From Rhodanobacter thiooxydans (lineage in GTDB: Bacteria > Pseudomonadota > Gammaproteobacteria > Xanthomonadales > Rhodanobacteraceae): a DNA stretch of 64,000 bases. Both the position numbers and the translations under genes were made by a program. How positions within the stretch are numbered: the stretch's first letter is position 1; every line of letters starts with the position of its first letter. A model generated the notes under the pieces. It ran no database searches. It worked only from the letters and a program-made list of their open reading frames with translations, and was not told where the DNA came from. Below are positions 9,303 to 17,952 of the stretch, one piece after another. The stretch lies in the NCBI RefSeq assembly GCF_021545845.1, contig NZ_CP088923.1, forward strand, positions 1,054,001 through 1,118,000. Direction: 5' to 3'.

Positions 9303-9333
9303 AAAAACGCCGTCGCCATGCGACGGCGTTTTT
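9303..9333. terminator. Bidirectional intrinsic terminator
   Basis: A perfect 14-base stem (AAAAACGCCGTCGC pairing with GCGACGGCGTTTTT) closes a three-base CAT loop. U-tracts form on both strands, so it can end transcription of the 8366 gene and of the convergent DUF4097 operon. Confidence 0.92.
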
Positions 9334-9348
9334 CGTTCGCGCGTGCGT

Positions 9349-10251
9349 TCAGTCCCGCTTGCGCACGCGCAGGTCGCCGCTGAACGTCTCGATGTTGATC
9401 TTGCCGGCAGCGTCGCCGAGACGGACGTCCAGCGAGCTGCCGGGGCCGTGCTCGGGTTTCTTCGGCGTGCCGAAATCGCTGCGCAGGTCGCCGCTGAAGC
9501 TGCTGGCATGCAGGCTGGCCGAAGTCGTCGCAGGCAGCTGGAGCTGCACGTCGCCACTCATGCTGTCGATGCCGATGCTGCCGCCGGCGGCCACGCCGCC
9601 GCTGAGCTGCACGTCGCCGGACACGGTGCTGAGGGTGAGCTTGCGCCACGGCCCGCCACTGGCCTGGATGTGGCCGGAAATGGTCTGCAGCTCGACCTCG
9701 GAACCCAGCGCCGGCGCGAGGATCTCGCCGCTGACGGTCTGCAGGTCGGCCTGGTCGGCATGCCCGGCCTGCTCGATGCCGCCGCTGACGCTGTGCACCT
9801 TCAGCGAGGGCGTGCGTGCATTGATGCGCGCCTTGCCGCTGACCGTGCTGACCTGGATGCTGCCGCCGTCCATGCCGTCGATGACCAGCGGCGCGCTGAC
9901 CACGTTGACGTCGAGCGAGGCTGCCCTGGGCACGCGCAGCTCCAGCGTGGTCGGCGCCATCCTGCTGTCGCCGCCCCGGTTGAACCAGCCGGAGCCGCCT
10001 TGCGGTTCCACCCGGATCTCCAGGTCGCCGTTGCTGCCGGTGATCGCCAGTGGCTTGGCGCCGTCGCCGAGTCGGCCGCTGACCTCCACTTCGTTGCGGT
10101 CCCACGCGGTCACGTTCACCGTGCCGGCGACGTTGCCGATGCCGATGCGGGCGGTCGGGGTGGCGTCGTGGCGCAGCTGGATCGGCGAGTCGGCGAGCGC
10201 CTGGCCGATGCACAGGCACAGCAGCAGGGGAAGATAGCGGACGGGTTTCAT
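9349..10251 (-). CDS. DUF4097-type beta-helix repeat protein (exported)
   Basis: A 300-residue protein with a signal peptide (MKPVRYLPLLLCLCIGQALA). Its body is built of repeated short strands with recurring TVSGxI/TVSGDV/TISGHI/SMSGDV/TFSGDL motifs spaced about 18-25 residues apart, the hallmark of the DUF4097 'putative adhesin' family. The role of the family is not established; a periplasmic or surface beta-helix is expected. It lies 17 bases downstream of an anti-sigma-like gene and an ECF sigma gene on the same strand, so it is probably the third gene of that envelope-response operon. Confidence 0.85.
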   Translation of the reverse strand: MKPVRYLPLLLCLCIGQALADSPIQLRHDATPTARIGIGNVAGTVNVTAWDRNEVEVSGRLGDGAKPLAITGSNGDLEIRVEPQGGSGWFNRGGDSRMAPTTLELRVPRAASLDVNVVSAPLVIDGMDGGSIQVSTVSGKARINARTPSLKVHSVSGGIEQAGHADQADLQTVSGEILAPALGSEVELQTISGHIQASGGPWRKLTLSTVSGDVQLSGGVAAGGSIGIDSMSGDVQLQLPATTSASLHASSFSGDLRSDFGTPKKPEHGPGSSLDVRLGDAAGKINIETFSGDLRVRKRD

Positions 10252-10268
10252 GGTGGTTCCTGGTGATC

Positions 10269-10727
10269 TCAGCCGGCCTGATGGGCCAGCTGGCGCAGTT
10301 GCGTCTGTTGCTGTTCAGTGCGGCCGAGCAGGCGTTGCAGCGCCGGAGAATCCGGAGCCTGCTGCAGGGCCAGCTGCAGTTCCATGCGGGCGGCATCCAG
10401 TTCGATCGCGGCACCGGCGAAACGGGGGTCGGAAGGTTTCCAGTGGACGCTGGCCTGCGTGGGTTCCGCCACAGGCGCGGCCACGGGCTGCTGCCACAGG
10501 CGCCAGCCGATGCCGGCGGCGAGCAGCAGCGAGGCGGCGATCCCGGCGCCGGCGAGCAGCCGGCGATGGCGCGGCGCCGGGCGCGGCTCGCGTGGGTGCG
10601 GCGCCGCGGGCGCCTGCGTGCGCCCGGCGTCTTCCAGCATGGCGTCGATCGAGGCCCACAGGTCGCGCCGTGGCGTCAGCGGCTGGCGCAGGTCGCGCAG
10701 CTGGCGGCGCCATTCGAATTCGTTCAT
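10269..10727 (-). CDS. Probable anti-sigma factor (single-pass membrane protein)
   Basis: 152 residues with a cytosolic N-terminal part (about 1-55), one membrane segment (LLAGAGIAASLLLAAGIGWRLW, written here in parts: LLAGAGIAASLLL then AAGIGWRLW) at about 57-78, and a periplasmic tail rich in Gln and Ala (about 80-152). No zinc-binding HxxxCxxC motif is visible, so it is not a standard ZAS anti-sigma. Assignment rests on topology and on position: its ATG overlaps the stop of the upstream ECF sigma gene (ATGA), the usual sigma/anti-sigma coupling. The tail may sense envelope state. Confidence 0.7.
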   Translation of the reverse strand: MNEFEWRRQLRDLRQPLTPRRDLWASIDAMLEDAGRTQAPAAPHPREPRPAPRHRRLLAGAGIAASLLLAAGIGWRLWQQPVAAPVAEPTQASVHWKPSDPRFAGAAIELDAARMELQLALQQAPDSPALQRLLGRTEQQQTQLRQLAHQAG

Positions 10728-11269
10728 GAGCTTTCTCCCAGGATCTTGCGCAGCAGCGCGCGTGCGCGGTGCAGTTGCGCTTTCGAGGTGCCGATGGCCA
10801 TGCCCAGCTCGCCGCCGATTTCCTCGTGCCGCCAGCCTTCGATGTCGTGCAGCACCAGCACGGCGCGGGCGCGCGGCGGCAGTCGGGCGATGGCGCGTTC
10901 CAGCTCCTCGCGCTCGGCGGCGCAGAACGGGGTCTGGCCGGTATCCGGCAGATGCTCGTCGTCGAGCATGCTGACCGGGTCGGCGCCACGCGCGCGGATG
11001 TCCATCAGCGCCACGTTCACCGCGAGCCGGTACAGCCAGGTGCCGAACGCGCTCTCGTGACGGAAGCCCGGCAGCTTCTGCCAGGCGCGGATGAACGCGT
11101 CCTGGGTGAGGTCCTCGGCGCGGGCATGGTCGTAGCCGGCGAGCCGGCATACCGCGCCGTGCACGCGGCCCACGTGCAGCCGGTACAGCCGCTGGAAGGC
11201 CTGGCGGTCGCCAGCGGCCGCCGCGCGCACGTCATCGCTGTCGTTGGCTCCCGCTGGGGCAGGCGACAT
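10724..11269 (-). CDS. ECF-type RNA polymerase sigma factor (RpoE-like)
   Basis: The product is 181 residues. Region 2 is seen at about residues 22-90 (AFQRLYRLHVGRV, then RAEDLTQDAFIRAWQKLPGF and ESAFGTWLYRLAVN) and region 4 at about 125-178 (LPPRARAVLVLHDIEGW, then an HTH with IGTSKAQLHRARALLRK). It directs RNA polymerase to an alternative promoter set, probably for envelope stress. ATG at 11269 was chosen for its upstream GGAAG and family length; an ATG at 11303 is also in frame. The gene overlaps the anti-sigma gene by four bases. It likely controls its own operon, including the DUF4097 gene. Confidence 0.92.
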   Translation of the reverse strand: MSPAPAGANDSDDVRAAAAGDRQAFQRLYRLHVGRVHGAVCRLAGYDHARAEDLTQDAFIRAWQKLPGFRHESAFGTWLYRLAVNVALMDIRARGADPVSMLDDEHLPDTGQTPFCAAEREELERAIARLPPRARAVLVLHDIEGWRHEEIGGELGMAIGTSKAQLHRARALLRKILGESS

Positions 11270-11399
11270 GGAGCTTCCAGGGGCGGGGCAGGCGGCGATC
11301 ATCTTGCCAGCTTGGATGCGCCGTGGCACGAAAGGGTTTGCACGGCGGCCTGCGGGGACCGCGCGCAAGTCGCGACGACCTGCGCGCGGTGCGGTTGGC

Positions 11400-13184
11400 T
11401 CAGGAGGCGGCGGCCTCGCGGCGCGACGGGCCGGCGTCGCTCTCCAATGCCTGCGCCACGCGTTGCTGCTCCCGCCGCAGGCGTTCGGGCAGGCGCGGGG
11501 CGAAGCTGGCGAGATAGTCGTCGATGGCGGACAGCTCGGCCTGCCAGCCGGCGTTGTCCACGTCGAGCAGTTCGTCGAGCCGGCTGCGCTCGAGTTTGAG
11601 CCCGTCGAGCTGGAGTTCACCCTCGCCGGGCAGGATGCCGATCGGCGTCTCGACGCCCTGCACGCGACCCTCGGCGCGGTCGATCATCCATTGCAGCACG
11701 CGCAGGTTGTCGCCGAAGCCCGGCCACAGGAACTTGCCGTCGGCGCCCTTGCGGAACCAGTTGACGTGGAAGATTTTCGGCAGCTTCGCGCCGGGCCGGT
11801 CGAACGACAGCCAGTGCGCGAAGTAGTCGCCGTAGTGGTAGCCGCAGAACGGCTTCATCGCCATCGAATCGCGACGCAGCACGCCCACCGCGCCGGTGGC
11901 CGCGGCGGTGGTTTCCGAGCCCATCGCGGCGCCCATCAGCACGCCGTGGCTCCAGTCACGCGCTTCCATCACCAGCGGCAGCAGCGAGGGCCGGCGGCCG
12001 CCGAACACGATCGCGCTGATCGGCACGCCCTGCGGCGCCTCGGCCTGCGCCGACCAGGTCGGGCACTGCTTCGCGCTGACCGTGAAGCGCGAGTTCGGAT
12101 GCGCGGCCGGGCCATTGGCCGGGTCGTAGGGTCGGCCCTGCCAGTCGGTGACCGGCGTGCCGGGCAGGCCTTCCCACCACGGCTGGTTGTCGGCGGTGAC
12201 GGCGACGTTGGTGAAGATGGTGTCGTGCGAGATGCTCCGCATGGCATTGTGGTTGGTGACGTCGCTGGTGCCCGGCGCCACGCCGAAGAAGCCGGCCTCC
12301 GGGTTGATCGCGTACAGCCGTCCATCCGGGCCGGGATGCATCCAGCAGATGTCGTCGCCGATCGTCCACACCTTCCAGCCGTCACGCCGGTAGCCTTCCG
12401 GCGGGATCAGCATCGACAGGTTGGTCTTGCCGCAGGCGGAAGGGAATGCCGCGGCGATGTAGTGCGTCTCGCCGCGCGGATTCTCGATGCCCACGATCAG
12501 CATGTGCTCGGCCAGCCAGCCCTCGCTGCGCGCCTGATTGCTGGCGATGCGCAGCGCATGGCACTTCTTGCCCAGCAGCGCGTTGCCGCCGTAGCCGGAG
12601 CCGTAGGACTTGATGCTGAGCTCGGCCGGGAAGTGCATGATCCAGCGCTGCTCGGGGTCGAGCTCGCCGATCGAGTGCAGGCCCTTCACGAACGAACCCT
12701 CGCGCTCGATCCTCGCCTGCGCGTCCGCGCCCATGCGGGTCATGATCTTCATGTTGGCGACCACGTACGGGCTGTCGGTGATCTCCACCCCGCAACGCGC
12801 CAGCGGCGAGTCGATCGGGCCCATGCAGTACGGGATCACGTACATGGTGCGGCCGGCCATGCAGCCGTCGAACAGCGCGTCGATCTTCGCGTGCGCCTCG
12901 GCCGGGGCCATCCAGTGGTTGTTCGGGCCGGCATCTTCCCGATTCGGGTGGCAGACCAGGGTGAGGTGCTCGACGCGGGCCACGTCCTGCGGGTGCGAGC
13001 GGTGCAGGTAACAGCCTGGATGGGTCTGCTGGTTCAGTTCGATCAGGGTGCCGTCGGCCAGCATCTGCTGCACCAGAGTCTGGTATTCGGCTTCCGAACC
13101 GTCGCACCAGTGGATCCGGTCGGGGCGGGTCAGCGCCGCCACTTCGGCGACCCAACGATCAAGCGCTTCCAGCGTGCTGGCCAT
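11400..13184 (-). CDS. pckG: Phosphoenolpyruvate carboxykinase (GTP)
   Basis: A 594-residue enzyme that converts oxaloacetate and GTP to PEP, GDP and CO2, the entry step of gluconeogenesis. Visible signatures: WCDGSEAEY near residue 28, the nucleotide loop FPSACGKTNLSML with the hyper-reactive Cys typical of GTP-type PEPCK, and HVNWFRKGADGKFLWPGFG near the C-terminus. Two adjacent ATGs occur (13187 and 13184); the second has AGAGGA at a better distance (4 bases). The length matches the GTP family (about 600) rather than the ATP family. Monocistronic; a TetR gene with its own terminator lies upstream. Confidence 0.97.
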   Translation of the reverse strand: MASTLEALDRWVAEVAALTRPDRIHWCDGSEAEYQTLVQQMLADGTLIELNQQTHPGCYLHRSHPQDVARVEHLTLVCHPNREDAGPNNHWMAPAEAHAKIDALFDGCMAGRTMYVIPYCMGPIDSPLARCGVEITDSPYVVANMKIMTRMGADAQARIEREGSFVKGLHSIGELDPEQRWIMHFPAELSIKSYGSGYGGNALLGKKCHALRIASNQARSEGWLAEHMLIVGIENPRGETHYIAAAFPSACGKTNLSMLIPPEGYRRDGWKVWTIGDDICWMHPGPDGRLYAINPEAGFFGVAPGTSDVTNHNAMRSISHDTIFTNVAVTADNQPWWEGLPGTPVTDWQGRPYDPANGPAAHPNSRFTVSAKQCPTWSAQAEAPQGVPISAIVFGGRRPSLLPLVMEARDWSHGVLMGAAMGSETTAAATGAVGVLRRDSMAMKPFCGYHYGDYFAHWLSFDRPGAKLPKIFHVNWFRKGADGKFLWPGFGDNLRVLQWMIDRAEGRVQGVETPIGILPGEGELQLDGLKLERSRLDELLDVDNAGWQAELSAIDDYLASFAPRLPERLRREQQRVAQALESDAGPSRREAAAS

Positions 13185-13263
13185 CATGTCCTCTAAGGTC
13201 TTGTGGAAAAAAAGAGTTGGAACGCTAGTTTGCGCGCACTGGTATTGCAAGGTTTGGCGCAGC

Positions 13264-13288
13264 AAAAACGGCGCCGGATGGCGCCGTT
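13264..13288 (-). terminator. Intrinsic terminator of the TetR gene
   Basis: Nine-base stem AACGGCGCC/GGCGCCGTT with a four-base loop, followed on the minus strand by TTTTT. It starts 24 bases beyond the TetR stop codon and separates that gene from pckG. Confidence 0.85.
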
Positions 13289-13311
13289 CGGGGTGTTGCG
13301 CGGGGGCCGGT

Positions 13312-13890
13312 TCAGGCCGGGATCAGGGTCGCGATCATGTGTTCGACATAGGCGTCGAACTCTTCGAGATTGATCCGCGGCAGCCCCAGCGTGAAGTTCA
13401 GCTGCAGGAAGCCGACATAGGCGGCGTAGGTCAGCCGCGCGCGGTTGAGCGCCTCGGCCGGCGGCAGGCCGGCTTCACGGTAGGCGGTGGTGAGGAATTC
13501 CATACGCCGCTGCGACACGCGGGCCATCACCGGCACCACCTGCGGATGGTCCAATGCTTTCAGCAGCGCCGCGTAGACGCGGTGCGGCTGCAGCTCGTGG
13601 GCGACGCGGCGGAACAGCTCGGGCAGGCGCTGGCGCGGGTCGCTGATCTGTTCGATCTGGCCCAGCACCTCGCGCTCGCCGTACTGCTCCCAGCGCTCCA
13701 ACGCGGCATGCAGCAGTGCTTCGCGGGTGCGGAAGTGCCAGTAGAAGCTGCCCTTGGTCACGCCCAGCTGGCGTGCCAGCGCTTCCACCGCGAGTGCGCC
13801 GACGCCGTGCTCGGCGATCAGCTGCAGCGCGGCAAGTTCCCAATCCTCGGCCGACAGCCGGGTACGTTCTGGCTTGCTGCTGACATTCAT
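13312..13890 (-). CDS. TetR/AcrR-family transcriptional regulator
   Basis: 192 residues. The N-terminal helix-turn-helix spans about residues 14-60 with VEALARQLGVTKGSFYWHF and the following RTREALLHAALERW, a strong TetR signature. The C-terminal half is the usual helical ligand-binding domain. It is divergent from an alpha/beta hydrolase-fadE pair with about 140 bases between. By context it probably represses fatty-acid or ester catabolism and is released by an acyl ligand; that role is inference. ATG at 13890 fits the family; upstream in-frame extension is not supported. Confidence 0.92.
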   Translation of the reverse strand: MNVSSKPERTRLSAEDWELAALQLIAEHGVGALAVEALARQLGVTKGSFYWHFRTREALLHAALERWEQYGEREVLGQIEQISDPRQRLPELFRRVAHELQPHRVYAALLKALDHPQVVPVMARVSQRRMEFLTTAYREAGLPPAEALNRARLTYAAYVGFLQLNFTLGLPRINLEEFDAYVEHMIATLIPA

Positions 13891-13992
13891 TTGCGTATGG
13901 TAGCGGCAGCCCGCGCATTTTTGTAATGCGGCAAGCCGCTCGGCGGAATCTCCGGGCGGACCAAGCCCGCTGCCGCAGCCTCGAGGGCACGG

Positions 13993-14022
13993 TTGACGCC
14001 GCTTGCCGGGGCAATCCATACT
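13993..14022 (+). promoter_or_regulatory. Candidate promoter of the hydrolase-fadE operon, possibly leaderless
   Basis: TTGACG at 13993-13998 and CATACT at 14017-14022 are 18 bases apart. The expected transcription start, 6-8 bases on, falls at or just before the ATG at 14030, and no Shine-Dalgarno sequence is visible before that codon. Confidence 0.5.
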
Positions 14023-14029
14023 CATCCGT

Positions 14030-14968
14030 ATGGTGAGCAATATCCCGCTGTCCCCGACCGTCAGCCACTTCCCCACCGCCGACTTGCGCCTGGCGGTGGA
14101 AACGCGTGGCCCGGAGGGCGGTCCGGCCCTGCTGTTCGCGCATGGCTTCGGTCAGACCCGTGGCGCCTGGAACAGCACAGCCGCGGCGCTGGCGCAGGCG
14201 GGCTGCCGCTGCGTCAGTTTCGACGCGCGCGGCCACGGGCAGAGCGAGTGGATGGCAGCTGGCGCCGATTCGCGCACCGGCTACCACATGGACCAGTTCG
14301 CCGACGACCTGCGCCGGCTGGCCGCGGCGCAGCCGCAGCCGCCGATCCTGGTCGGCGCCTCGATGGGCGGACTGCTCGGCATCGTGCTCGCCGGCGAAGT
14401 GCGGCCCTCGCCGTTCCGTGCGCTGGTGCTGGTGGACATCACGCCGCGCTGGGAAACCGCCGGGGTGGAACGCATCCTCGCCTTCATGCAGGCGCACCCG
14501 CACGGGTTCGCCAATTACGCCGAGGCTGCCGAGCAGATCGCCACCTACCTGCCACAGCGGCGCGAACGCAAGAGCGAGCAGCAGTTGCGCCCGCTGCTGC
14601 GCGAAGGCGCCGACGGCCGGCTGCGCTGGCACTGGGATCCGGCCCTGCTGGCCGGCGACCTGGTGCAGGAGAGCGAGCGCTACCAGCCACGCCTGCAGGC
14701 CGCCGCAAGGAAGATCGAACTGCCCGTGCTGCTGCTGTCCGGCGGGCGCAGCGACGTGGTGTCGCGCGCCACCGTCGACGAATTCCTGCAACTGGTGCCG
14801 CACGCGCAGCACGTGGAGTTGCCGCACGCCACGCACATGGTGGCCGGCGACGCGAATGACGCTTTTACGCGCGAGGTGGTCCGCTTCGCGCAGAGCCTTG
14901 CCCCTGACCCACCGGCCGGCGCGTCGCCGGCGCCGTTCCATCGCCATGAGGTGTTGAGATGTCCGTGA
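14030..14968 (+). CDS. Alpha/beta-hydrolase
   Basis: A 312-residue alpha/beta-hydrolase fold: LLFAHGFGQTRGAWN (oxyanion region), nucleophile elbow GASMGG (Ser near residue 120), a late Asp in LLSGGRSDVV and catalytic His in LPHATHMVAGD. Esterase, lipase or acyl-thioester hydrolase activity is expected; the exact substrate is unknown. The start is ATG 14030; a TTG at 14003 is in frame. Its 3' end overlaps fadE by 10 bases, so both are cotranscribed, and the divergent TetR gene is the likely regulator. Together with fadE it may release and then oxidise fatty acyl groups. Confidence 0.85.
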   Translation: MVSNIPLSPTVSHFPTADLRLAVETRGPEGGPALLFAHGFGQTRGAWNSTAAALAQAGCRCVSFDARGHGQSEWMAAGADSRTGYHMDQFADDLRRLAAAQPQPPILVGASMGGLLGIVLAGEVRPSPFRALVLVDITPRWETAGVERILAFMQAHPHGFANYAEAAEQIATYLPQRRERKSEQQLRPLLREGADGRLRWHWDPALLAGDLVQESERYQPRLQAAARKIELPVLLLSGGRSDVVSRATVDEFLQLVPHAQHVELPHATHMVAGDANDAFTREVVRFAQSLAPDPPAGASPAPFHRHEVLRCP

Positions 14969-17409
14969 TACTGACCCTGCTGGCGGCGCTCGTCGCCACC
15001 GGCGCCTGTGCCTACCACCGCAGCAGCCTGCGCACCTGGGCGATCGCCACCATCGCCGCCACGCTGGTGGTCGGCCTGGTCGTGCATGCGCCGTGGACCA
15101 CGGCAATCCTGCTGGTGATCGAACTGGCGATCGCGCTGCCGCTGCTGCTGGTGGACTTCCGCCGCAAGCAGATCAGCCTGCCGATCCTGAAGCTGTTCGC
15201 CAAGGTCACGCCGAAACTGTCCGAGACCGAGCAGACTGCGCTGGAGGCCGGCACGGTCGGTTTCGAGGGCGAGCTGTTTTCCGGCAAGCCGGACTGGCAC
15301 GAGCTGCTGAAGCAGCCCAAGCCCGAACTTTCGGTGGAGGAGCAAGCCTTCATGGACGGCCCGGTGGAACAGCTCTGCGGGATGATCGACGACTGGCAGA
15401 TCACCCACGAGCTGGCCGACCTGCCGCCGAACGTGTGGGAGTTCATCAAGAAGAACCGCTTCTTCGGCATGATCATCCCGAAGCAGTACGGCGGCCTGCA
15501 GTTCTCCGCTCTGGCGCATTCGGCGGTGTTGCAGAAGCTGTCCACCGTCTCGGCCACGCTGTCCTCCACGGTGGCCGTGCCGAACTCGCTGGGTCCGGCC
15601 GAGCTGCTGCTGCACTACGGTTCGGAGGAGCAGAAGAACCACTACCTGCCGCGCCTGGCGGTGGGCGAGGAGATTCCCTGCTTCGCGCTGACCGGTCCGT
15701 ACGCCGGCTCCGACGCCACCTCGATCCCGGACATCGGCATCGTCTGCAGGCAAGTGGTCGACGGCGTCGAAACGCTCGGCATCCGGCTCAGCTTCGACAA
15801 GCGCTACATCACGCTGGCGCCGATCGCCACGGTGGTCGGCCTGGCCTTCCGCATGTACGACCCCGAGCACCTGCTGGGCGACAAGGAAGACCTCGGCATC
15901 ACCCTGGCCCTGCTGCCGCGCTCCACGCCGGGGCTGCAGATCGGCCGCCGCCACTTCCCGCTGAACATCCCGTTCCAGAACGGGCCGGTGCGCGGCAAGG
16001 ACGTGTTCGCGCCGCTGTCGGTGCTGATCGGCGGTCCGCAGATGGCCGGCCACGGCTGGCGCATGCTGGTCGAATGCCTGTCGGTGGGCCGCGCGATCTC
16101 GCTGCCGTCCAACGCCACCGGCGGCATGCGCGCCTCGGCGCTGGCCACCGGCGCCTATGCACGCATGCGCAAGCAGTTCGGCCTGGCGGTGGCCCGCTTC
16201 GAGGGCGTGGAGGAAGCACTGGCGCGCATCGGTGGCCTGACCTACGCCACCGCCGCGTTGTCGCGCGCCACCGCGGCGGCGGTCGACCGCGGCGAGAAGC
16301 CGGCGGTACCGTCGGCGATCGCCAAGTACCACGCCACCGAGTGGGCGCGGCAGATCGCCGCCGACACCATGGACGTGCACGGCGGCAAGGCGGTGCAGCT
16401 GGGTCCGAAGAATTACGCCGGCCGCGGCTGGTCGGCGGTGCCGATCGCGATCACGGTGGAGGGCGCCAACATCATGACGCGCAGCCTGATGATCTTCGGC
16501 CAGGGCGCGATCCGCTGCCACCCGTACGTGCTGAAGGAGATGCAGGCGCTGTCGATCGCCGATCGCGGCGAGCAGCTGAAGACGTTCGACCGGCTGCTGT
16601 TCAGCCACATCGGCTTCGGCATCTCCAACGCGGTGCGCAGCTTCGCCATGGGCTTCTCCGGTGCACGCCTGGGCGAGACCGCCGGTGATGCCTACACCCG
16701 CCGCTACTATCGCAAGCTCGACCGCTACTCGGCCGCGCTGGCGCTCACCGCCGACGTGTTCATGGGCGTGCTCGGCGGCAAGCTGAAGTTCAAGGAGAAG
16801 CTCTCCGCGCGGTTGGGCGACGTGCTGAGCTACCTGTACATCGCCAGCGCCATGCTCAAGCGCTACGAGGACACCGGCCGGCCGGAGGCAGATCGCCCGT
16901 TCCTGGCTTGGGGCTTCCACCAGTGCATGTGGCTGATCCAGAACGCGCTGGATGGCGCGATCCGCAACTTCCCGGTGCGTCCGGTGGCGTGGCTGCTGCG
17001 TGGGCTGGTGTTCCCGCTGGGCCGGCGCGAGGTGCCGCCGTCCGATCGCCTCGGCCGCCGCGTCGCCGCGCTGCTCACCGCGCCGAACGACGCGCTCGAT
17101 CGCCTCACCGACTGGGTCTACACCACGCCCACCGCGAACAACACGATCGGCCGCATGAAGGCGCTGTTGCCCGACGTGATCGCCGCCGAGCCGGTCGATC
17201 GCAAGTTCGGCAAGGCGCAGAAGGCGGGGCAGTTCAAGGCACACGACTACCTGGACCAGCTGGCCGAGGCGCAGCAGGCCGGGGTGATTTCCGAAGCCGA
17301 GGCAAACCTGCTCAGGCACGTGCGCGAAGGCGTGTTCGAGTTCATCTCGGTGGACGACTTCGATACCGACGAGCTGCGCGCGTTCAAGACGCGGGCGGAC
17401 GCCGCGTAA
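14959..17409 (+). CDS. fadE: Acyl-CoA dehydrogenase FadE
   Basis: The product is 816 residues, the length of the large FadE type (E. coli 814). Residues 1-55 hold two hydrophobic helices that anchor it to the membrane. The dehydrogenase core follows (FGMIIPKQYGGLQFSALAHS; TGPYAGSDATSIPD; DTMDVHGGKAVQLG), then the FadE-specific C-terminal domain. It catalyses the first, FAD-dependent step of fatty-acid beta-oxidation. ATG 14959 lies inside the 3' end of the hydrolase gene. A strong terminator follows its stop. Confidence 0.96.
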   Translation: MSVILTLLAALVATGACAYHRSSLRTWAIATIAATLVVGLVVHAPWTTAILLVIELAIALPLLLVDFRRKQISLPILKLFAKVTPKLSETEQTALEAGTVGFEGELFSGKPDWHELLKQPKPELSVEEQAFMDGPVEQLCGMIDDWQITHELADLPPNVWEFIKKNRFFGMIIPKQYGGLQFSALAHSAVLQKLSTVSATLSSTVAVPNSLGPAELLLHYGSEEQKNHYLPRLAVGEEIPCFALTGPYAGSDATSIPDIGIVCRQVVDGVETLGIRLSFDKRYITLAPIATVVGLAFRMYDPEHLLGDKEDLGITLALLPRSTPGLQIGRRHFPLNIPFQNGPVRGKDVFAPLSVLIGGPQMAGHGWRMLVECLSVGRAISLPSNATGGMRASALATGAYARMRKQFGLAVARFEGVEEALARIGGLTYATAALSRATAAAVDRGEKPAVPSAIAKYHATEWARQIAADTMDVHGGKAVQLGPKNYAGRGWSAVPIAITVEGANIMTRSLMIFGQGAIRCHPYVLKEMQALSIADRGEQLKTFDRLLFSHIGFGISNAVRSFAMGFSGARLGETAGDAYTRRYYRKLDRYSAALALTADVFMGVLGGKLKFKEKLSARLGDVLSYLYIASAMLKRYEDTGRPEADRPFLAWGFHQCMWLIQNALDGAIRNFPVRPVAWLLRGLVFPLGRREVPPSDRLGRRVAALLTAPNDALDRLTDWVYTTPTANNTIGRMKALLPDVIAAEPVDRKFGKAQKAGQFKAHDYLDQLAEAQQAGVISEAEANLLRHVREGVFEFISVDDFDTDELRAFKTRADAA

Positions 17410-17417
17410 ATCGATCG

Positions 17418-17446
17418 ACCGGCCCGCCTTGCGGGCCGGTTCTTTT
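17418..17446 (+). terminator. Intrinsic terminator after fadE
   Basis: Ten-base perfect stem ACCGGCCCGC/GCGGGCCGGT with a three-base loop, then TCTTTT. It begins 9 bases after the fadE stop codon. Confidence 0.9.
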
Positions 17447-17460
17447 CCCGGGGGCAATCG

Positions 17461-17934
17461 ATGAGCGCTTCGGTGTTGTCGCTGTACCACCGCATCACGC
17501 GCTGGCCGGCAGGCCACTGGATCTTCTCGCGGCTGATCTGCCTGAAGGCGCCGTACTTCGCCACCATTGCGCCGCGCTTCGTGACACTGGAGCCGGGGCG
17601 CTGCGAGGTGCGCATCCGCGACCGTCGCCGCGTGCACAACCATATCGGCACCGTGCATGCGATCGCGCTGTGCAACCTGGCCGAACTGGCCGCCGGGGTG
17701 ATGACCGACGCGACGATTCCAGCGGACATGCGCTGGATTCCGAAAGGCATGAGCGTCGAGTACCTGAAGAAAGCCCGGGGCACGATGCATGGTATCGCCA
17801 CGCCGGAAGCCGCCATGCCCGGTGCGGGCGATGGCGGCGAATGGCCGGTCAGGGTGGAGGTGGCGGACGATGCCGGCGAGACGGTGTTCCGGGCCCGCGT
17901 GCTGATGTGGGTGTCGCCGCGCAAGCGCGGCTGA
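17461..17934 (+). CDS. DUF4442 hotdog-fold protein (putative thioesterase)
   Basis: 157 residues with the hotdog pattern seen in DUF4442/YiiD-C proteins: an N-terminal PYFATIAPRFVTLEPG strand, the long helix HNHIGTVHAIALCNLAELAAG and KGMSVEYLKKARGTM. These resemble acyl-CoA thioesterases, though activity is unproven for most members. It follows fadE after a terminator, which suggests partial readthrough or a separate weak promoter. Its position supports a role in acyl-CoA turnover. Confidence 0.85.
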   Translation: MSASVLSLYHRITRWPAGHWIFSRLICLKAPYFATIAPRFVTLEPGRCEVRIRDRRRVHNHIGTVHAIALCNLAELAAGVMTDATIPADMRWIPKGMSVEYLKKARGTMHGIATPEAAMPGAGDGGEWPVRVEVADDAGETVFRARVLMWVSPRKRG

Positions 17935-17952
17935 AGCGGCAGTCCGCGCGGC

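Noticed and set aside
14680..17790. A 1036-codon open frame on the minus strand
   Set aside because: Antisense of fadE and the DUF4442 gene; shadow of codon bias.
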